The notes below the pieces were generated by a model that saw only the letters and a program-made list of their open reading frames with translations, ran no database searches and was not told where the DNA came from. A program made the position numbers and the translations under genes. 64,000 nucleotides of DNA from Actinoplanes lutulentus (lineage in GTDB: Bacteria > Actinomycetota > Actinomycetes > Mycobacteriales > Micromonosporaceae), in NCBI RefSeq assembly GCF_003259845.1, contig NZ_QLMJ01000003.1, positions 372,001-436,000 of the forward strand, written 5' to 3'. This document shows, one piece after another, positions 1 through 8,284 of the stretch (the stretch's first letter is position 1; each line of letters begins with the position of its first letter).

Positions 1-664
1 TGTAGGCACCCATCTCGGGGCCTACCTCGGGGAGGATCCGGTTGGATGCCTCGACCAGGATGAAGTGGACCTCTTTGGGGTCCAGCTCGGGGTAGTACTT
101 CAACGCCTCGGCGACGACGTCCTGCATCTCGGCGAGTGCCTCGATGCCGGCGAAGCCACCACCGACGAAGACGAAGTTGAGCGAGGCCTTACGAACTTCC
201 TCGTCCGGCGTCACGGCTGCGACGTCCAGGCGGTCGAGGATGTGGTTACGCAGGTAGATGGCCTCGCCGATGGTCTTCAGGCCGATGCCCATGTCACTCA
301 GGCCGGGAATCGGCAGAGTGCGGGAGACGGAACCCGGAGCCACGATGATGTGGTCGTATTCCATCTCGAAGGCGGGCCCGTCGATCGGCTGGATCGTGAC
401 GGTCTTACGAGCGTGTTCGAGCTTCGTGACCTCACCAGAAACGATGCGGCACTTTTTGAGCTCCCGGCGCAGCGGCACCACAGCGTGTCGCGGCGAAATG
501 TTACCGGCCGCTGCCTCAGGCAGGAACGGCTGGTAAGTCATGTGCGGAACAGGGTCGATCACGACGATCTCGGCCTGGTTCCGGTTCAGCTTCTTGGACA
601 GGCGGAGGGCGGCGTAAAGGCCGACGTGACCTGCTCCAACGACGACTATGCGCGGCGGATTCAC
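1..664 (-). CDS. ndh: Type II NADH dehydrogenase (NDH-2), C-terminus outside the window
   Basis: This is a membrane-associated FAD enzyme that passes electrons from NADH to quinone without pumping protons. The gene runs off the left edge, so only about 221 N-terminal residues are visible. Translation from a GTG at 664 gives VNPPRIVVVGAGHVGLYAA, an FAD-binding GxGxxG Rossmann motif at the extreme N-terminus. A second nucleotide-binding motif, FVFVGGGFAGIEALAE, near residue 165 is the NADH site. HMTYQPFLPEAAAG and the IIVAPGSVSR segment are typical of NDH-2. It lies 87 bp downstream of the MoxR-type operon on the same strand, so it may have its own promoter in 665-751. A related FAD-dependent disulfide oxidoreductase cannot be fully excluded without the C-terminus. 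Confidence 0.88.
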   Translation of the reverse strand, partial: MNPPRIVVVGAGHVGLYAALRLSKKLNRNQAEIVVIDPVPHMTYQPFLPEAAAGNISPRHAVVPLRRELKKCRIVSGEVTKLEHARKTVTIQPIDGPAFEMEYDHIIVAPGSVSRTLPIPGLSDMGIGLKTIGEAIYLRNHILDRLDVAAVTPDEEVRKASLNFVFVGGGFAGIEALAEMQDVVAEALKYYPELDPKEVHFILVEASNRILPEVGPEMGAY

Positions 665-751
665 GCCCCTATTCTCGCGCGTGAGAGGCACTTCATGCGT
701 TGTTCTGTGACGATCGCAACGGTGAAAGTCAAGTGTCGTAACTAACAGATT

Positions 752-1315
752 TCACTCGCGATGGGCCATACGTGCTAGGAGGATCGTCACAGCCGTCGCT
801 CCGGCGAGCCCCACGAGGGTGGCCAGCTGGAAGGCACTCCCGCCCAGGTCGGCGGTAAGACCGAGGGCCAGGACGATCAGCACCGACGAGATCAGAATGA
901 CCACCGCGGCACGACCCAGCCAGGTTCCCGGCACGTCCAGGTTGACGATCGAGTCGATGGGCAGAACAGCGGCGAGCGCGGTCAGCGTGTGCGCCAGATA
1001 AAGCAGTGCGGCCAGAGCGAGCACCCGCCACAGCGCGATCCGGGAGTCGAAACCGGCCGTGTCCAGCAGCCAGCCGCCCACCGCCGTCAGTGCCACCGCG
1101 GTGCCGCCGCGCCCGGCCGGCGCGAGCGCGGGCCAGAGCGCGAGCAGCGCGATCAGGACGAAGTACCGGCTCACCAGCAACTGCGCCGGCCAGGCGACAC
1201 CGAGCGCGAGCACACCGGTCAGAAACGCCGAACCCCGGATCATGATGGGTACGGGAGTAGCCCTGCTCAGCGTCTTGCGAAGGTGCCCGGCACGGGCCGT
1301 GATCCCGGTCAGCAT
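752..1315 (-). CDS. Multispanning membrane protein, last gene of the MoxR/DUF58 operon
   Basis: This is a predicted 187-residue integral membrane protein with about five hydrophobic segments (for example FLTGVLALGVAWPAQLLV, FVLIALLALWPALAPA and VVILISSVLIVLALGLTAD). I recognise no named domain. The start chosen is the ATG at 1315, one base after the stop of the DUF58 gene (TGACATG), which implies translational coupling; the frame stays open upstream but would overlap DUF58. As a partner of a MoxR ATPase and a DUF58 protein it probably belongs to the same cell-envelope complex. This is inference from position only. Confidence 0.75.
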   Translation of the reverse strand: MLTGITARAGHLRKTLSRATPVPIMIRGSAFLTGVLALGVAWPAQLLVSRYFVLIALLALWPALAPAGRGGTAVALTAVGGWLLDTAGFDSRIALWRVLALAALLYLAHTLTALAAVLPIDSIVNLDVPGTWLGRAAVVILISSVLIVLALGLTADLGGSAFQLATLVGLAGATAVTILLARMAHRE

Positions 1316-1316
1316 G

Positions 1317-2627
1317 TCAGCCTCCCCTCGGCGCTGAGGCCATCCGGGCCACGTCACGCAGCACCAGGTCGAGGCTGCCGGCGCCGGCCCACTGCACCAC
1401 CGGAACACCGTGCTCGCGCAGACGGCCGAGCACGTTCTCCCGTTCGATCCGCCAGAGCCGGGTCGCGGCCGGGGTCCACTGGTTGCGGACCGGCGGGGCG
1501 GCGTCCTTCGGCAGGGTGTCGACCGCGACCGTGTACCGGCCGGACTTGGTGAGCTGGGCGAGCATGTCGGCGGCCCGCGGGTCGACCAGCGGGCTGAGCA
1601 CCACGACCAGCGCGGACGACGAGACGTGGTGCGCGGCGAGGAGGTTCTCGTACTGCTCGGTCTCGTCGGCCGGGTTGGGGCGGACGTCGAGCAGCCATTC
1701 CAGGACGGTCAGGTACTGGCGGCGGCCGGAGCCGGGACGCAGCCGGCGCGCGCCGGAGCCGTACTCCAGCAGTGAGACCCGGTCGCCTCGGTGCAGATAG
1801 TGCTCGGCGACAGCGGCGGCCGCGCGAACCGTGGTGTCCAGAACAGAGGAGCCTCCGCCTACGCCACCCGGCAGACCAACCTCGCCGAGCACGTCGAGCA
1901 GGAGCAGCACCTCGGCGTCGCGGTCCGACAGCGTGTACGCCACATGCAGGTCACGGGTACGCAGAGAGACCCGCCAGTCGATGCGGCGCAACCGGTCACC
2001 GGGCGCGAACTGGCGTACACCGGCCAGCTCACCACCCTCACCGGGCCGCCGGGAGCGGTGCGCGCCGACCAGACCGGCCGCGGCCGGCATCGCCTCGGTC
2101 GCGTTGAACGGCTCGGTGACCGGGTAGACGCGTACGCCCCGGGCCGGGGTGACGACCGGGCGGCAGGCGAGCAGCCCGCCGCAGGCCGCGGCCCGGGCTG
2201 CGGCCGGACCGACGTCCTGCCGACCCCAGCGCAGCGCCTCGCCGGTCAGGTCGATCGCGGCCCAGCCGTCCTGCGGCACGGTCAGCGCGAACGGCCGATC
2301 GGCGTGCTGCAGGCGTAGCCACGGCGAGGTACGCGTACGGACGACCACCAGGTCGTAACCGATCACGTCCGGGTTCGCCACGGTGAGCCCGGCCTCGACC
2401 TTGCCGCCCTCGACGACGTGCTCGATGTCAGCGGTGATCGTCACCTCGGGCACGGCTTTCGGGCGCCGATGCAGGTTGATCGCGGCGCCGATCGCGAACG
2501 GCGACGCGAGAAGCACCAGGTCGACGCGGCCGAGCGCCACCCCGAGCAGCAGGAGCAGGCCGGTGAGCAGCACCGTCCGCCCGAGTGCCCGGGTCGGCAC
2601 CCACACTCCGGCGACGGGTTCAGTCAT
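1317..2627 (-). CDS. DUF58 domain protein (von Willebrand factor A-like), MoxR partner
   Basis: This 436-residue protein has two N-terminal membrane segments (about residues 15-50) and a C-terminal DUF58 module. The diagnostic signature is FAPGDRLRRIDWRVSLRTRD near residue 210, followed by the strand VLLLLDVLGEVG, which resembles a vWA-fold MIDAS strand. DUF58 proteins are encoded beside MoxR AAA+ ATPases and are thought to be assembled or activated by them, often in envelope stress or peptidoglycan-related functions. The start ATG overlaps the end of moxR by 8 bp (2620-2627), so the two are translationally coupled. The exact physiological role is not known for this family. Confidence 0.9.
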   Translation of the reverse strand: MTEPVAGVWVPTRALGRTVLLTGLLLLLGVALGRVDLVLLASPFAIGAAINLHRRPKAVPEVTITADIEHVVEGGKVEAGLTVANPDVIGYDLVVVRTRTSPWLRLQHADRPFALTVPQDGWAAIDLTGEALRWGRQDVGPAAARAAACGGLLACRPVVTPARGVRVYPVTEPFNATEAMPAAAGLVGAHRSRRPGEGGELAGVRQFAPGDRLRRIDWRVSLRTRDLHVAYTLSDRDAEVLLLLDVLGEVGLPGGVGGGSSVLDTTVRAAAAVAEHYLHRGDRVSLLEYGSGARRLRPGSGRRQYLTVLEWLLDVRPNPADETEQYENLLAAHHVSSSALVVVLSPLVDPRAADMLAQLTKSGRYTVAVDTLPKDAAPPVRNQWTPAATRLWRIERENVLGRLREHGVPVVQWAGAGSLDLVLRDVARMASAPRGG

Positions 2628-3615
2628 GCCGCGCGTAGGTGGGCAGCGCGCCGCTGGCCGGCGCCGGAACGGCGGAGAGCACCTCCTGGACGACGAACGA
2701 CGGGTTCACCTGGCGCAGCCACATCTCCGGGCGCAGGGTGATCCGGTGTGCCAGAGCCGGTACGGCAACGTCCTTCACGTCTTCCGGCACCACGTAGTCA
2801 CGGCCGGCCATCGCGGCGCGGGCGCGGGCCAGCAGCAGCAGCGCGAGCGAGCCACGCGGTGACGAGCCGACCAGCACGGCACCGTGCTCGCGGGTGGCCG
2901 AGGCGAGCGCCACGATGTACCGGCCGATCGAGTCCTCGACCGCGACCGATTCCAGGGCGGACTGCATGGCCTGCAGCGAACGGGAGTCCACCACCGGCGA
3001 GATGACGGCCTCTTCCTGACGGCGCGACATCCGCCGCTGGAGCACGTCCCACTCCTCCTCGGCGGTCGGGTAACCGAACGACACCCGGAGCAGGAAGCGG
3101 TCCAGCTGCGCTTCGGGCAGGGGGTACGTGCCTTCGTACTCGATCGGGTTCGCTGTAGCGAGCACGTGGAACGGCGGGTCCAGCCGGTAGGTGACGCCCT
3201 CGACCGAGACCTGCTTCTCCTGCATCGCCTCGAGCAGGGCGGACTGGGTTTTCGGCGGCGTCCGGTTGATCTCGTCGGCGAGCAGCATGTTCGTGAAGAC
3301 CGGCCCGGCGCGGAACGCGAAGTCGCCCTTGCGCTGGTCGTAAAGGAAGGAGCCGGTGACGTCGGCGGGCAGCAGGTCCGGTGTGAACTGCAGACGGCGG
3401 AAGTCCAGGCCGAGCGCCTGCGCGAAGCAGCGGGCGGTAAGCGTCTTGCCGAGACCGGGCAGGTCCTCCAGCAGCACGTGCCCGCCGGCGAGGATGCCGG
3501 CCAGCACCAGTTCGAGCGAGTCCCGTTTGCCGACCACCACGGTGCCGACCGCGTCGAGGATCGCTCCGGATAGCCGCCCGACCTCGTACGGGGGAAGAGC
3601 CTGCGTCACCGGCAC
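2620..3615 (-). CDS. moxR: MoxR family AAA+ ATPase
   Basis: This 331-residue AAA+ ATPase is of the MoxR (AAA_3) type, a chaperone-like ATPase working with vWA/DUF58 proteins. The Walker A loop DLPGLGKTLT is at residues 51-60 and the Walker B segment MLLADEINRTPPKTQSALL at 110-128. VLATANPIEYEGTYPLPEAQ is the sensor-1 and arginine-finger region, followed by the typical lid with RGSLALLLLARARAA. Length and motifs are complete and nothing looks broken. It is central in an operon (transcribed right to left) of DUF4129 protein, membrane protein, MoxR, DUF58 and membrane protein, an arrangement common in Actinobacteria. The substrate is unknown. Confidence 0.95.
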   Translation of the reverse strand: MPVTQALPPYEVGRLSGAILDAVGTVVVGKRDSLELVLAGILAGGHVLLEDLPGLGKTLTARCFAQALGLDFRRLQFTPDLLPADVTGSFLYDQRKGDFAFRAGPVFTNMLLADEINRTPPKTQSALLEAMQEKQVSVEGVTYRLDPPFHVLATANPIEYEGTYPLPEAQLDRFLLRVSFGYPTAEEEWDVLQRRMSRRQEEAVISPVVDSRSLQAMQSALESVAVEDSIGRYIVALASATREHGAVLVGSSPRGSLALLLLARARAAMAGRDYVVPEDVKDVAVPALAHRITLRPEMWLRQVNPSFVVQEVLSAVPAPASGALPTYARHD

Positions 3616-3622
3616 ACCTTTC

Positions 3623-4198
3623 TCACAGTCGTTCCAACGCGTCTAGCAAAGTATCGACATCACGTGCCCGCAGGCCGTGCCGGCCGGGATCGGCCAGCGC
3701 CGTCCACAGCGGCTCGCCGAGCAACTCCTGGGCACGGCGCGGGTCGCTGGCCCGGGTGATGCCGTGCCGCAACCGCAGCCGTTCGTCGGTGAGCTCCGCG
3801 AGCACCGGCAGAACGTTACGCGCATACAGATCCGGGTCCGAGTGGGCCTGCTCCAGGTTTCGCTCCCACCGTTTCACTGAGGAACGCAACGCGTCAGGGG
3901 CAGGTTTCGCGTCCCGCCCGATCCGGGAGCGCAGCTTCGGCGCGGGCGGCGGCGAGACCGCGGACGCGGCCCAGACCACCAGGCGGAGCCCGATCAGCGC
4001 GGACACGAGCAGCAGCAGCGGGATGCTCACACCGCCGGCTCGCAGACCTGCGGTGATCACCACGGTGGCCAGGATCAGGACAGCGACCTCACCGATCAGC
4101 CGCGGGATCGGCGAGCGGCGTTTCTCAACCGGCGCGACCTCCTCGACGGGCTGCTGATATCCAGGCCCGAAGAGATCGTCAAGACTGCCGTCGCTCAT
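3623..4198 (-). CDS. Two-helix membrane protein of the MoxR operon
   Basis: This predicted 191-residue protein has an acidic N-terminus (MSDGSLDDLFGPGYQQP), two adjacent membrane helices (about residues 42-80; LIGEVAVLILATVVITAG and ISIPLLLLVSALIGLRLVVW-like stretches) and a soluble C-terminal helical region of about 100 residues. I chose the ATG at 4198; the frame stays open upstream to 4237 without a better start. The stop lies 7 bp before moxR, so it is co-transcribed with it. No named domain is recognised. Proteins of this shape regularly sit between the DUF4129 gene and moxR in actinomycetes. Confidence 0.78.
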   Translation of the reverse strand: MSDGSLDDLFGPGYQQPVEEVAPVEKRRSPIPRLIGEVAVLILATVVITAGLRAGGVSIPLLLLVSALIGLRLVVWAASAVSPPPAPKLRSRIGRDAKPAPDALRSSVKRWERNLEQAHSDPDLYARNVLPVLAELTDERLRLRHGITRASDPRRAQELLGEPLWTALADPGRHGLRARDVDTLLDALERL

Positions 4199-4235
4199 GC
4201 CCGGCCCCCGAACCCCGAAGAACACCACAAAACCC

Positions 4236-4268
4236 ACGGTATGAACTCGCTGCGCTCGCTCATACCGT
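4236..4268. repeat. Inverted repeat overlapping the stop codon of the DUF4129 gene
   Basis: Perfect 9-bp arms ACGGTATGA (4236-4244) and TCATACCGT (4260-4268) flank a 15-base loop with the iterated core CTCGCTGCGCTCGC. The stop codon of the DUF4129 gene lies inside the right arm. It could form an RNA hairpin between two genes of the operon and so tune expression downstream. I cannot tell whether it is an attenuator or a dispersed short repeat. Confidence 0.5.
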
Positions 4269-4961
4269 CACCCCACCGAGATCCGCGCGGAGACGCTCCA
4301 GAGCGGACCTCGCCTGTTGCCGCATCTGATCGTCCACCGTGTGCGTGGCGTACCGCGCCTCCCGGTAGACCTCCAGCAGCGCCGCGAGCACCGCCGCGTC
4401 CACCCGCTGCTCGGCAAGCAGCCGGCCGACCAGGTCGGTGGGGCTGTCACCCGGGTGCCGGGGTGTGCCGGCCGCGGCGGCCGCGTCCTCCAGCCGCACC
4501 CAGCAGGCGATCACCGCGCGGCGCGGGTCACGGTCGGTGTCGGAGAGCTCCTCCAGGCCGGCGTCGAGCGCGGCCACCAGATCCTCGGCGGTGCGTGGCC
4601 GCCGCCGGGAGTCGAGCTTGCCGCTGCGCCGGCCACGCCGCCGCAGGAAGTCGTGCACGAGCGCCCAGGAGAGCAGCACGACCATGCAGACCACCACGAA
4701 GGCGAGCACGACGAGAGCTGCCTGCCCCGCCCAGCTCGGCAGATTACGGGCCGCTTCGGGCACGGCGGTGTTGACGGCGCTCGGCTCCGGCGCCGGCTCG
4801 GTCCGGGGCGGTAGCAGTGGTGGCGCCGTCGTGGTCGGTGTCGCTTCCGGAGTGATGTGGTCCAGCTGCGGCGAGGAACGTGTCGCAGCCAGCGAGATCA
4901 CGAAGAGCAGTGTGACGACGGCGGCCAGCGGCCACCATCGGCGCAGTGCGGCGAGGTCCAT
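4260..4961 (-). CDS. DUF4129 domain membrane protein
   Basis: This 233-residue protein has an N-terminal membrane helix (about residues 11-27), a Pro/Thr-rich extracellular linker, a second helix (AALVVLAFVVVCMVVLLSWALV, about 82-104) and a cytosolic DUF4129 domain. The domain shows VIACWVRLEDAAAAAGTPRHPGDSPTDLVGR followed in turn by the Tyr-Arg-Glu-Ala-Arg-Tyr (YREARY) motif. DUF4129 proteins co-occur with MoxR/DUF58 systems and sometimes with transglutaminase-like proteins; their molecular function is not established. This is the first gene of the operon. The stop codon lies within the inverted repeat at 4236-4268. Confidence 0.88.
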   Translation of the reverse strand: MDLAALRRWWPLAAVVTLLFVISLAATRSSPQLDHITPEATPTTTAPPLLPPRTEPAPEPSAVNTAVPEAARNLPSWAGQAALVVLAFVVVCMVVLLSWALVHDFLRRRGRRSGKLDSRRRPRTAEDLVAALDAGLEELSDTDRDPRRAVIACWVRLEDAAAAAGTPRHPGDSPTDLVGRLLAEQRVDAAVLAALLEVYREARYATHTVDDQMRQQARSALERLRADLGGVTV

Positions 4962-5008
4962 GCGGGGGGCTCAGATCCGTGACTCGGGGATGGTCGTCAG
5001 AGCTCGAA

Positions 5009-5761
5009 TCATGCCAGGCCCGCACGAGCCTTGGCACGGGCGAACACCTCGTCCAGCATCACGGGTGTCAGCCTCCCGGTGAAGGTGTTCTGCTGACTCA
5101 CGTGGAAACACCCGATCAGGTCGGGCGCGCCGTCCAGCCTGACCTCGGCCCCGTGCCCGAATTTCGGACGGGGGACGGGCGGCCTCAACCCGTACACATC
5201 AATGAGAGCGGGCCACCACGCAGCCCAAGCGAAGGCACCCAGAGCGACGACCACCCGCAGTGTGGGTCTGATCAATTCCAGCTCTCGCCGCATCCAGGGC
5301 GCGCAGGTGTCGCGCTCCTCGGGCGTCGGTTTGTTGTCCGGCGGCGCGCAGCGGACCGCCGCGAAGATCCGGGTGTTGCGCAGCTCCAGGCCGTCGTCGA
5401 TCGAGACGCTGGTCGGCTGGTTCGCGAGGCCGGCACGATGCAGCGCGGCGAAAAGCACGTCGCCAGAGCGGTCGCCGGTGAAGATCCGCCCGGTCCGGTT
5501 ACCGCCGTGCGCAGCAGGCGCCAGACCGAGGATCGCGATCTCGGCACCCTCCGGCCCGAAACCGGGCAGCGGCCGCCCCCAGTACTCCTGATCACGGAAA
5601 GAGGCACGCTTCGTCGATGCGATTTCCGTGCGCCAGGTGACCAATCGCGGACAAGCGAAACAATCCGCGATCTCCGCGTCAAGCACGCTGAGTGAGGCGG
5701 CCTCGGCCGCCTTGGCGACAACGGCTTCTGGGGTACGCGCGGAAGCGCCGGACGGGAGCAT
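5009..5761 (-). CDS. udgB: Family 5 uracil-DNA glycosylase (UdgB)
   Basis: This 250-residue base-excision repair enzyme removes uracil and other deaminated bases from DNA. The active-site motif GLAPAAHGGNRTGRIFTGD (residues 79-97) is the family 5 (UdgB) version, which lacks the polar catalytic residue of family 1. The second motif HVSQQNTFTGRLT is at 220-232. Four cysteines (C34, C37, C138, C153) match the 4Fe-4S cluster ligands of the thermostable UDG families. It is encoded 47 bp upstream of the DUF4129 gene on the same strand and could be co-transcribed, but a functional link is not obvious. High-GC genomes with frequent cytosine deamination often carry such a second UDG. Confidence 0.95.
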   Translation of the reverse strand: MLPSGASARTPEAVVAKAAEAASLSVLDAEIADCFACPRLVTWRTEIASTKRASFRDQEYWGRPLPGFGPEGAEIAILGLAPAAHGGNRTGRIFTGDRSGDVLFAALHRAGLANQPTSVSIDDGLELRNTRIFAAVRCAPPDNKPTPEERDTCAPWMRRELELIRPTLRVVVALGAFAWAAWWPALIDVYGLRPPVPRPKFGHGAEVRLDGAPDLIGCFHVSQQNTFTGRLTPVMLDEVFARAKARAGLA

Positions 5762-5831
5762 CGGATCAGCACAGCATTCGCCGGTGATCGTCGTGTACCC
5801 GGGTCGGCGCTTCCGCGGTTGTTGCGTCTCG

Positions 5832-6647
5832 TCAGTTCGCTTTCAGGCAGAGCAGGTAGCCGTCGCCCTCTTCGCTGGCGATGATCGCGCCCTCGCCGCC
5901 CTCGGCCAGCTTCTCGTTGAAGGTGGCGTCGCACGCCGTGCTGTTCACGTCGGTGACCTTGTCGACCCGGCCGAGGACGGTGAACTTGGCGTCCGACGCG
6001 GAGCACTCGACGATCTTGGCCTTGACGTCGGTGGCCTGCTCGCCGAGGTTGTTCGCGACCGAGATGCAGTCGCCGGCCTTCGCCTCGGCGGTCGGGTCCT
6101 TCTTCAACAGCGCGCCGAGGCCGCCCTTGATCACCGCGATGATCACGAAGATCACGATGGCGCCGATGATGCCGAGCGCCTTCTTGCCCTTCTTCTTCTC
6201 CGGCTTCTGCTCGGGCGCGGGTGGGAAGGCGGGGGCGTCACCCTCGATCTTGCCCGCGAAGCCCTGCGCGTAACCGCCCTGCTGCGGCTCCTGGGGGTAA
6301 CCGCCCTGCTGAGGCTGCTGGGGGTAACCACCCTGCTGCGGGTAGCCGCCCTGCTGGGGGTAACCGGGCGCGGCCGGCTGCTGGTAGCCGCCCTGCTGCG
6401 GGTAACCCTGCTGCTGGGGGTAACCACCCTGCTGGGGCTGCTGGGGGTAACCGCCTTGCTGGGGCTGCTGCGGGTATCCCTGCTGCGGCTGCTGAGGGTA
6501 ACCACCCTGCTGGGGGTAGCCCTGCTGCGGCTGCTGCGGGTAGCCGGGCGTGCCACCCTGCTGCGGGTAACCCGCGGGCGGGTAACCGCCCCCGGGAGCG
6601 GACGGGTAGCCGCCGCCGGGCGGGGTCGGCACAACCGGGTCTGTCAT
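5832..6647 (-). CDS. GYPQQ-repeat membrane protein with LppU-like extracellular domain
   Basis: This 271-residue protein has three parts. Residues about 1-140 are low-complexity Pro/Gly/Gln/Tyr with many GYPQQ or GGYPQQP repeats. A Lys-rich stretch precedes one membrane helix ([17 protein letters not shown]). The C-terminal domain of about 90 residues, predicted to be outside, has [25 protein letters not shown] and a terminal YLLCLKAN, with four cysteines likely forming disulfides. That last domain resembles the LppU/SCO3897 family of streptomycete envelope proteins; this is by eye only. The start is the ATG at 6647 (MTDPVVPTP). No catalytic residues are apparent. It could be a septum- or wall-associated protein. 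Confidence 0.8.
   Translation of the reverse strand: MTDPVVPTPPGGGYPSAPGGGYPPAGYPQQGGTPGYPQQPQQGYPQQGGYPQQPQQGYPQQPQQGGYPQQPQQGGYPQQQGYPQQGGYQQPAAPGYPQQGGYPQQGGYPQQPQQGGYPQEPQQGGYAQGFAGKIEGDAPAFPPAPEQKPEKKKGKKALGIIGAIVIFVIIAVIKGGLGALLKKDPTAEAKAGDCISVANNLGEQATDVKAKIVECSASDAKFTVLGRVDKVTDVNSTACDATFNEKLAEGGEGAIIASEEGDGYLLCLKAN
6270..6600 (-). repeat. Low-complexity coding repeat (GYPQQ units)
   Basis: About 20 imperfect tandem units of 15-18 bp encode GYPQQ / GGYPQQP inside the gene at 5832-6647. Such repeats change length by slippage and generate the long spurious reading frames seen in the other frames here. Confidence 0.85.
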
Positions 6648-6740
6648 GGGGTCTTCCTCTCGGGGGCACGGCCGAAAATCGGCCGTCGGCACGCGAGAAT
6701 AGCGACCGCCACAGGGCTTGCGCGACCCCGTAACCAGGCT

Positions 6741-7757
6741 TTATTCACCGCTGGGTGAGGCGTTCGCAACACTTGGAGCGTCGGCCGGCTCGACAGTCGG
6801 CCCGGTGTCCGTTTTCGTGCGGTTCTCCGCGGTCGCCGCCGGGTCCGGCTTCTGTTCCAGCGGAGGCGTGCTCTCCGAGCCGTCCGGGGTCTCGCCGGGG
6901 AACGGCGCCTGGTCCGGGCAGAACGGGTAACCGAGTGAGCGGCTCGCACTCCAGTTGCCCGTCATCGGGTCGATGCAGCCCGGCTCGCCGAACCGGATCG
7001 GGTTGCCCCACTGGTCGTACAGCTGAGCGTTGCTCACCAGGTTGCCCTGGCCGTCGTAGACGAAGACGTCCTGCACGCTGCTGTACTGGTTGCTCACGTA
7101 GTCGCCGACGAAGGCGGTCTGCCGGGTCGAGTAGTCCATCTCGTAGAAGCCCACCACCGCGAAGATCGCCAGCGCGGCCGAGCTGCCGCGGAGCAGCAGG
7201 CGCGGCACCCGGCCGGCCGGCTCGCCACGACGGCCCAGCCAGATCGAGCCGAGGATCGCCACGACCAGGAACGTCATCGCGAACAGATCGATGCCGACGC
7301 CGCCGACCCGGGGCAGCAGGCCGATCGGGCCGTGGTTGTCGTCAAAGACGTAGGCGAACGCCATGGCGGCCAGGTAACCCCGCAACACCCACCATGCCGG
7401 GCGCAGCAGCACCAGGAATTCGCTCGCTCTCGCGTACCCAAGAAGTGGCCCGACCCGCACGTCGGTCCGCTTGATCGCCTCGCGTGCCCGGCCGCGGAGA
7501 TGAGCGAAGCGCTCGCGGCCCGGAGGGCGCGGCGCGGAACCGTCCGCAAGCCCGGCGCTCGCGATCAGCTCCGCGGCATAGGCCGACGGCGAACCGAGAC
7601 GCTCGACCAGCGTGCCGTCGCCCTCGGCGAGCACTTCCGCCAGATGCTCCGGCAGATCTTCCAGCAGCTCCTCGCGAGTCGTGGCCGGCAGACCCCCGAG
7701 CGCCTGCCGAACCTCCTCGACATAGCTGCCGATCTCGTCCTGTGCCGTCAGGTTCAC
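6741..7757 (-). CDS. HAAS/DUF1700-type membrane protein partnered with PadR
   Basis: This 338-residue protein has an N-terminal helical HAAS domain (IGSYVEEVRQALGGLPATTREELLEDLPEHLAEVL, residues 10-44, described in two pieces of the family signature). Three membrane helices follow (WWVLRGYLAAMAFAYVF, FAMTFLVVAILGSIWL, SAALAIFAVVGFYEM). The C-terminus is extracellular, with two Cys and an acidic Pro/Thr-rich tail. HAAS proteins are typically encoded directly downstream of PadR regulators, and here the genes overlap by 4 bp (ATGA at 7754-7757). The pair probably senses or responds to an envelope condition; the signal is unknown. Confidence 0.82.
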   Translation of the reverse strand: MNLTAQDEIGSYVEEVRQALGGLPATTREELLEDLPEHLAEVLAEGDGTLVERLGSPSAYAAELIASAGLADGSAPRPPGRERFAHLRGRAREAIKRTDVRVGPLLGYARASEFLVLLRPAWWVLRGYLAAMAFAYVFDDNHGPIGLLPRVGGVGIDLFAMTFLVVAILGSIWLGRRGEPAGRVPRLLLRGSSAALAIFAVVGFYEMDYSTRQTAFVGDYVSNQYSSVQDVFVYDGQGNLVSNAQLYDQWGNPIRFGEPGCIDPMTGNWSASRSLGYPFCPDQAPFPGETPDGSESTPPLEQKPDPAATAENRTKTDTGPTVEPADAPSVANASPSGE

Positions 7758-8092
7758 GCCGTCCCCCGCTCGCGAAGCAGATCGTCCATGATCAATGCGA
7801 AGCCCTGCCAGACCTTGCCGGAGCGCTGCAACTCTTCACGGCCGGCCACGTTGAGGGCGTAGTACTTCCGGTGCGGACCCTCGTCGCTGGGCACGACGTA
7901 GCTGGTCAGCAGGCCGCTGTTGAAGAGCCGGCGCAGGGTCCCGTAGACCGAGGCGTCGCCGACATCCTCCAAGCCGGCCGCTCGCAGGCGTCGCAGAATG
8001 TCGTAGCCGTAACCGTCGTCGTCGCGGAGGACGGCAAGGACGGCAAGGTCAAGCACGCCCTTGAGAAGTTGCGTCGGATCCACGCGTGGCAC
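7754..8092 (-). CDS. PadR family transcriptional regulator
   Basis: This 112-residue winged-helix regulator begins with the PadR signature VDPTQLLKGVLDLAVLAVL, followed by GYGYDILRRLRAAGL, VYGTLRRLFNSGLL and the wing with GPHRKYYALNVAGREEL. The start is uncertain. GTG at 8092 is taken because homologues begin close to VDPTQLLKG; a TTG at 8104 or a GTG at 8083 are alternatives, and none has a strong ribosome-binding site. It controls at least itself and the overlapping HAAS gene. A possible operator is the inverted repeat ACAGCA / TGCTGT at 8120-8140, just upstream. Confidence 0.88.
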   Translation of the reverse strand: MPRVDPTQLLKGVLDLAVLAVLRDDDGYGYDILRRLRAAGLEDVGDASVYGTLRRLFNSGLLTSYVVPSDEGPHRKYYALNVAGREELQRSGKVWQGFALIMDDLLRERGTA

Positions 8093-8284
8093 ACTACTGC
8101 GCAATCCGAAGTACCGTCAACAGCAGACTACCCATGCTGTCAGGCAGCCGGGTCGAACCGGGCGTGCGCTGGGCAGCCGAGGCCGTGTCGATTTACGAAA
8201 GATCCGAACCGGCCGGCTGTCACGGCTGCCTCAAGCTCCGTGCAAACAACCGTGAGAGCCAAACCCTGCACCCGAAACAACGGG

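Noticed and set aside
6152..6733. Overlapping Pro/Ala/Gly-rich frames in the GYPQQ repeat region
   Set aside because: They arise from the repeat in other frames; only the frame with a membrane helix and Cys-containing C-terminal domain is coherent.
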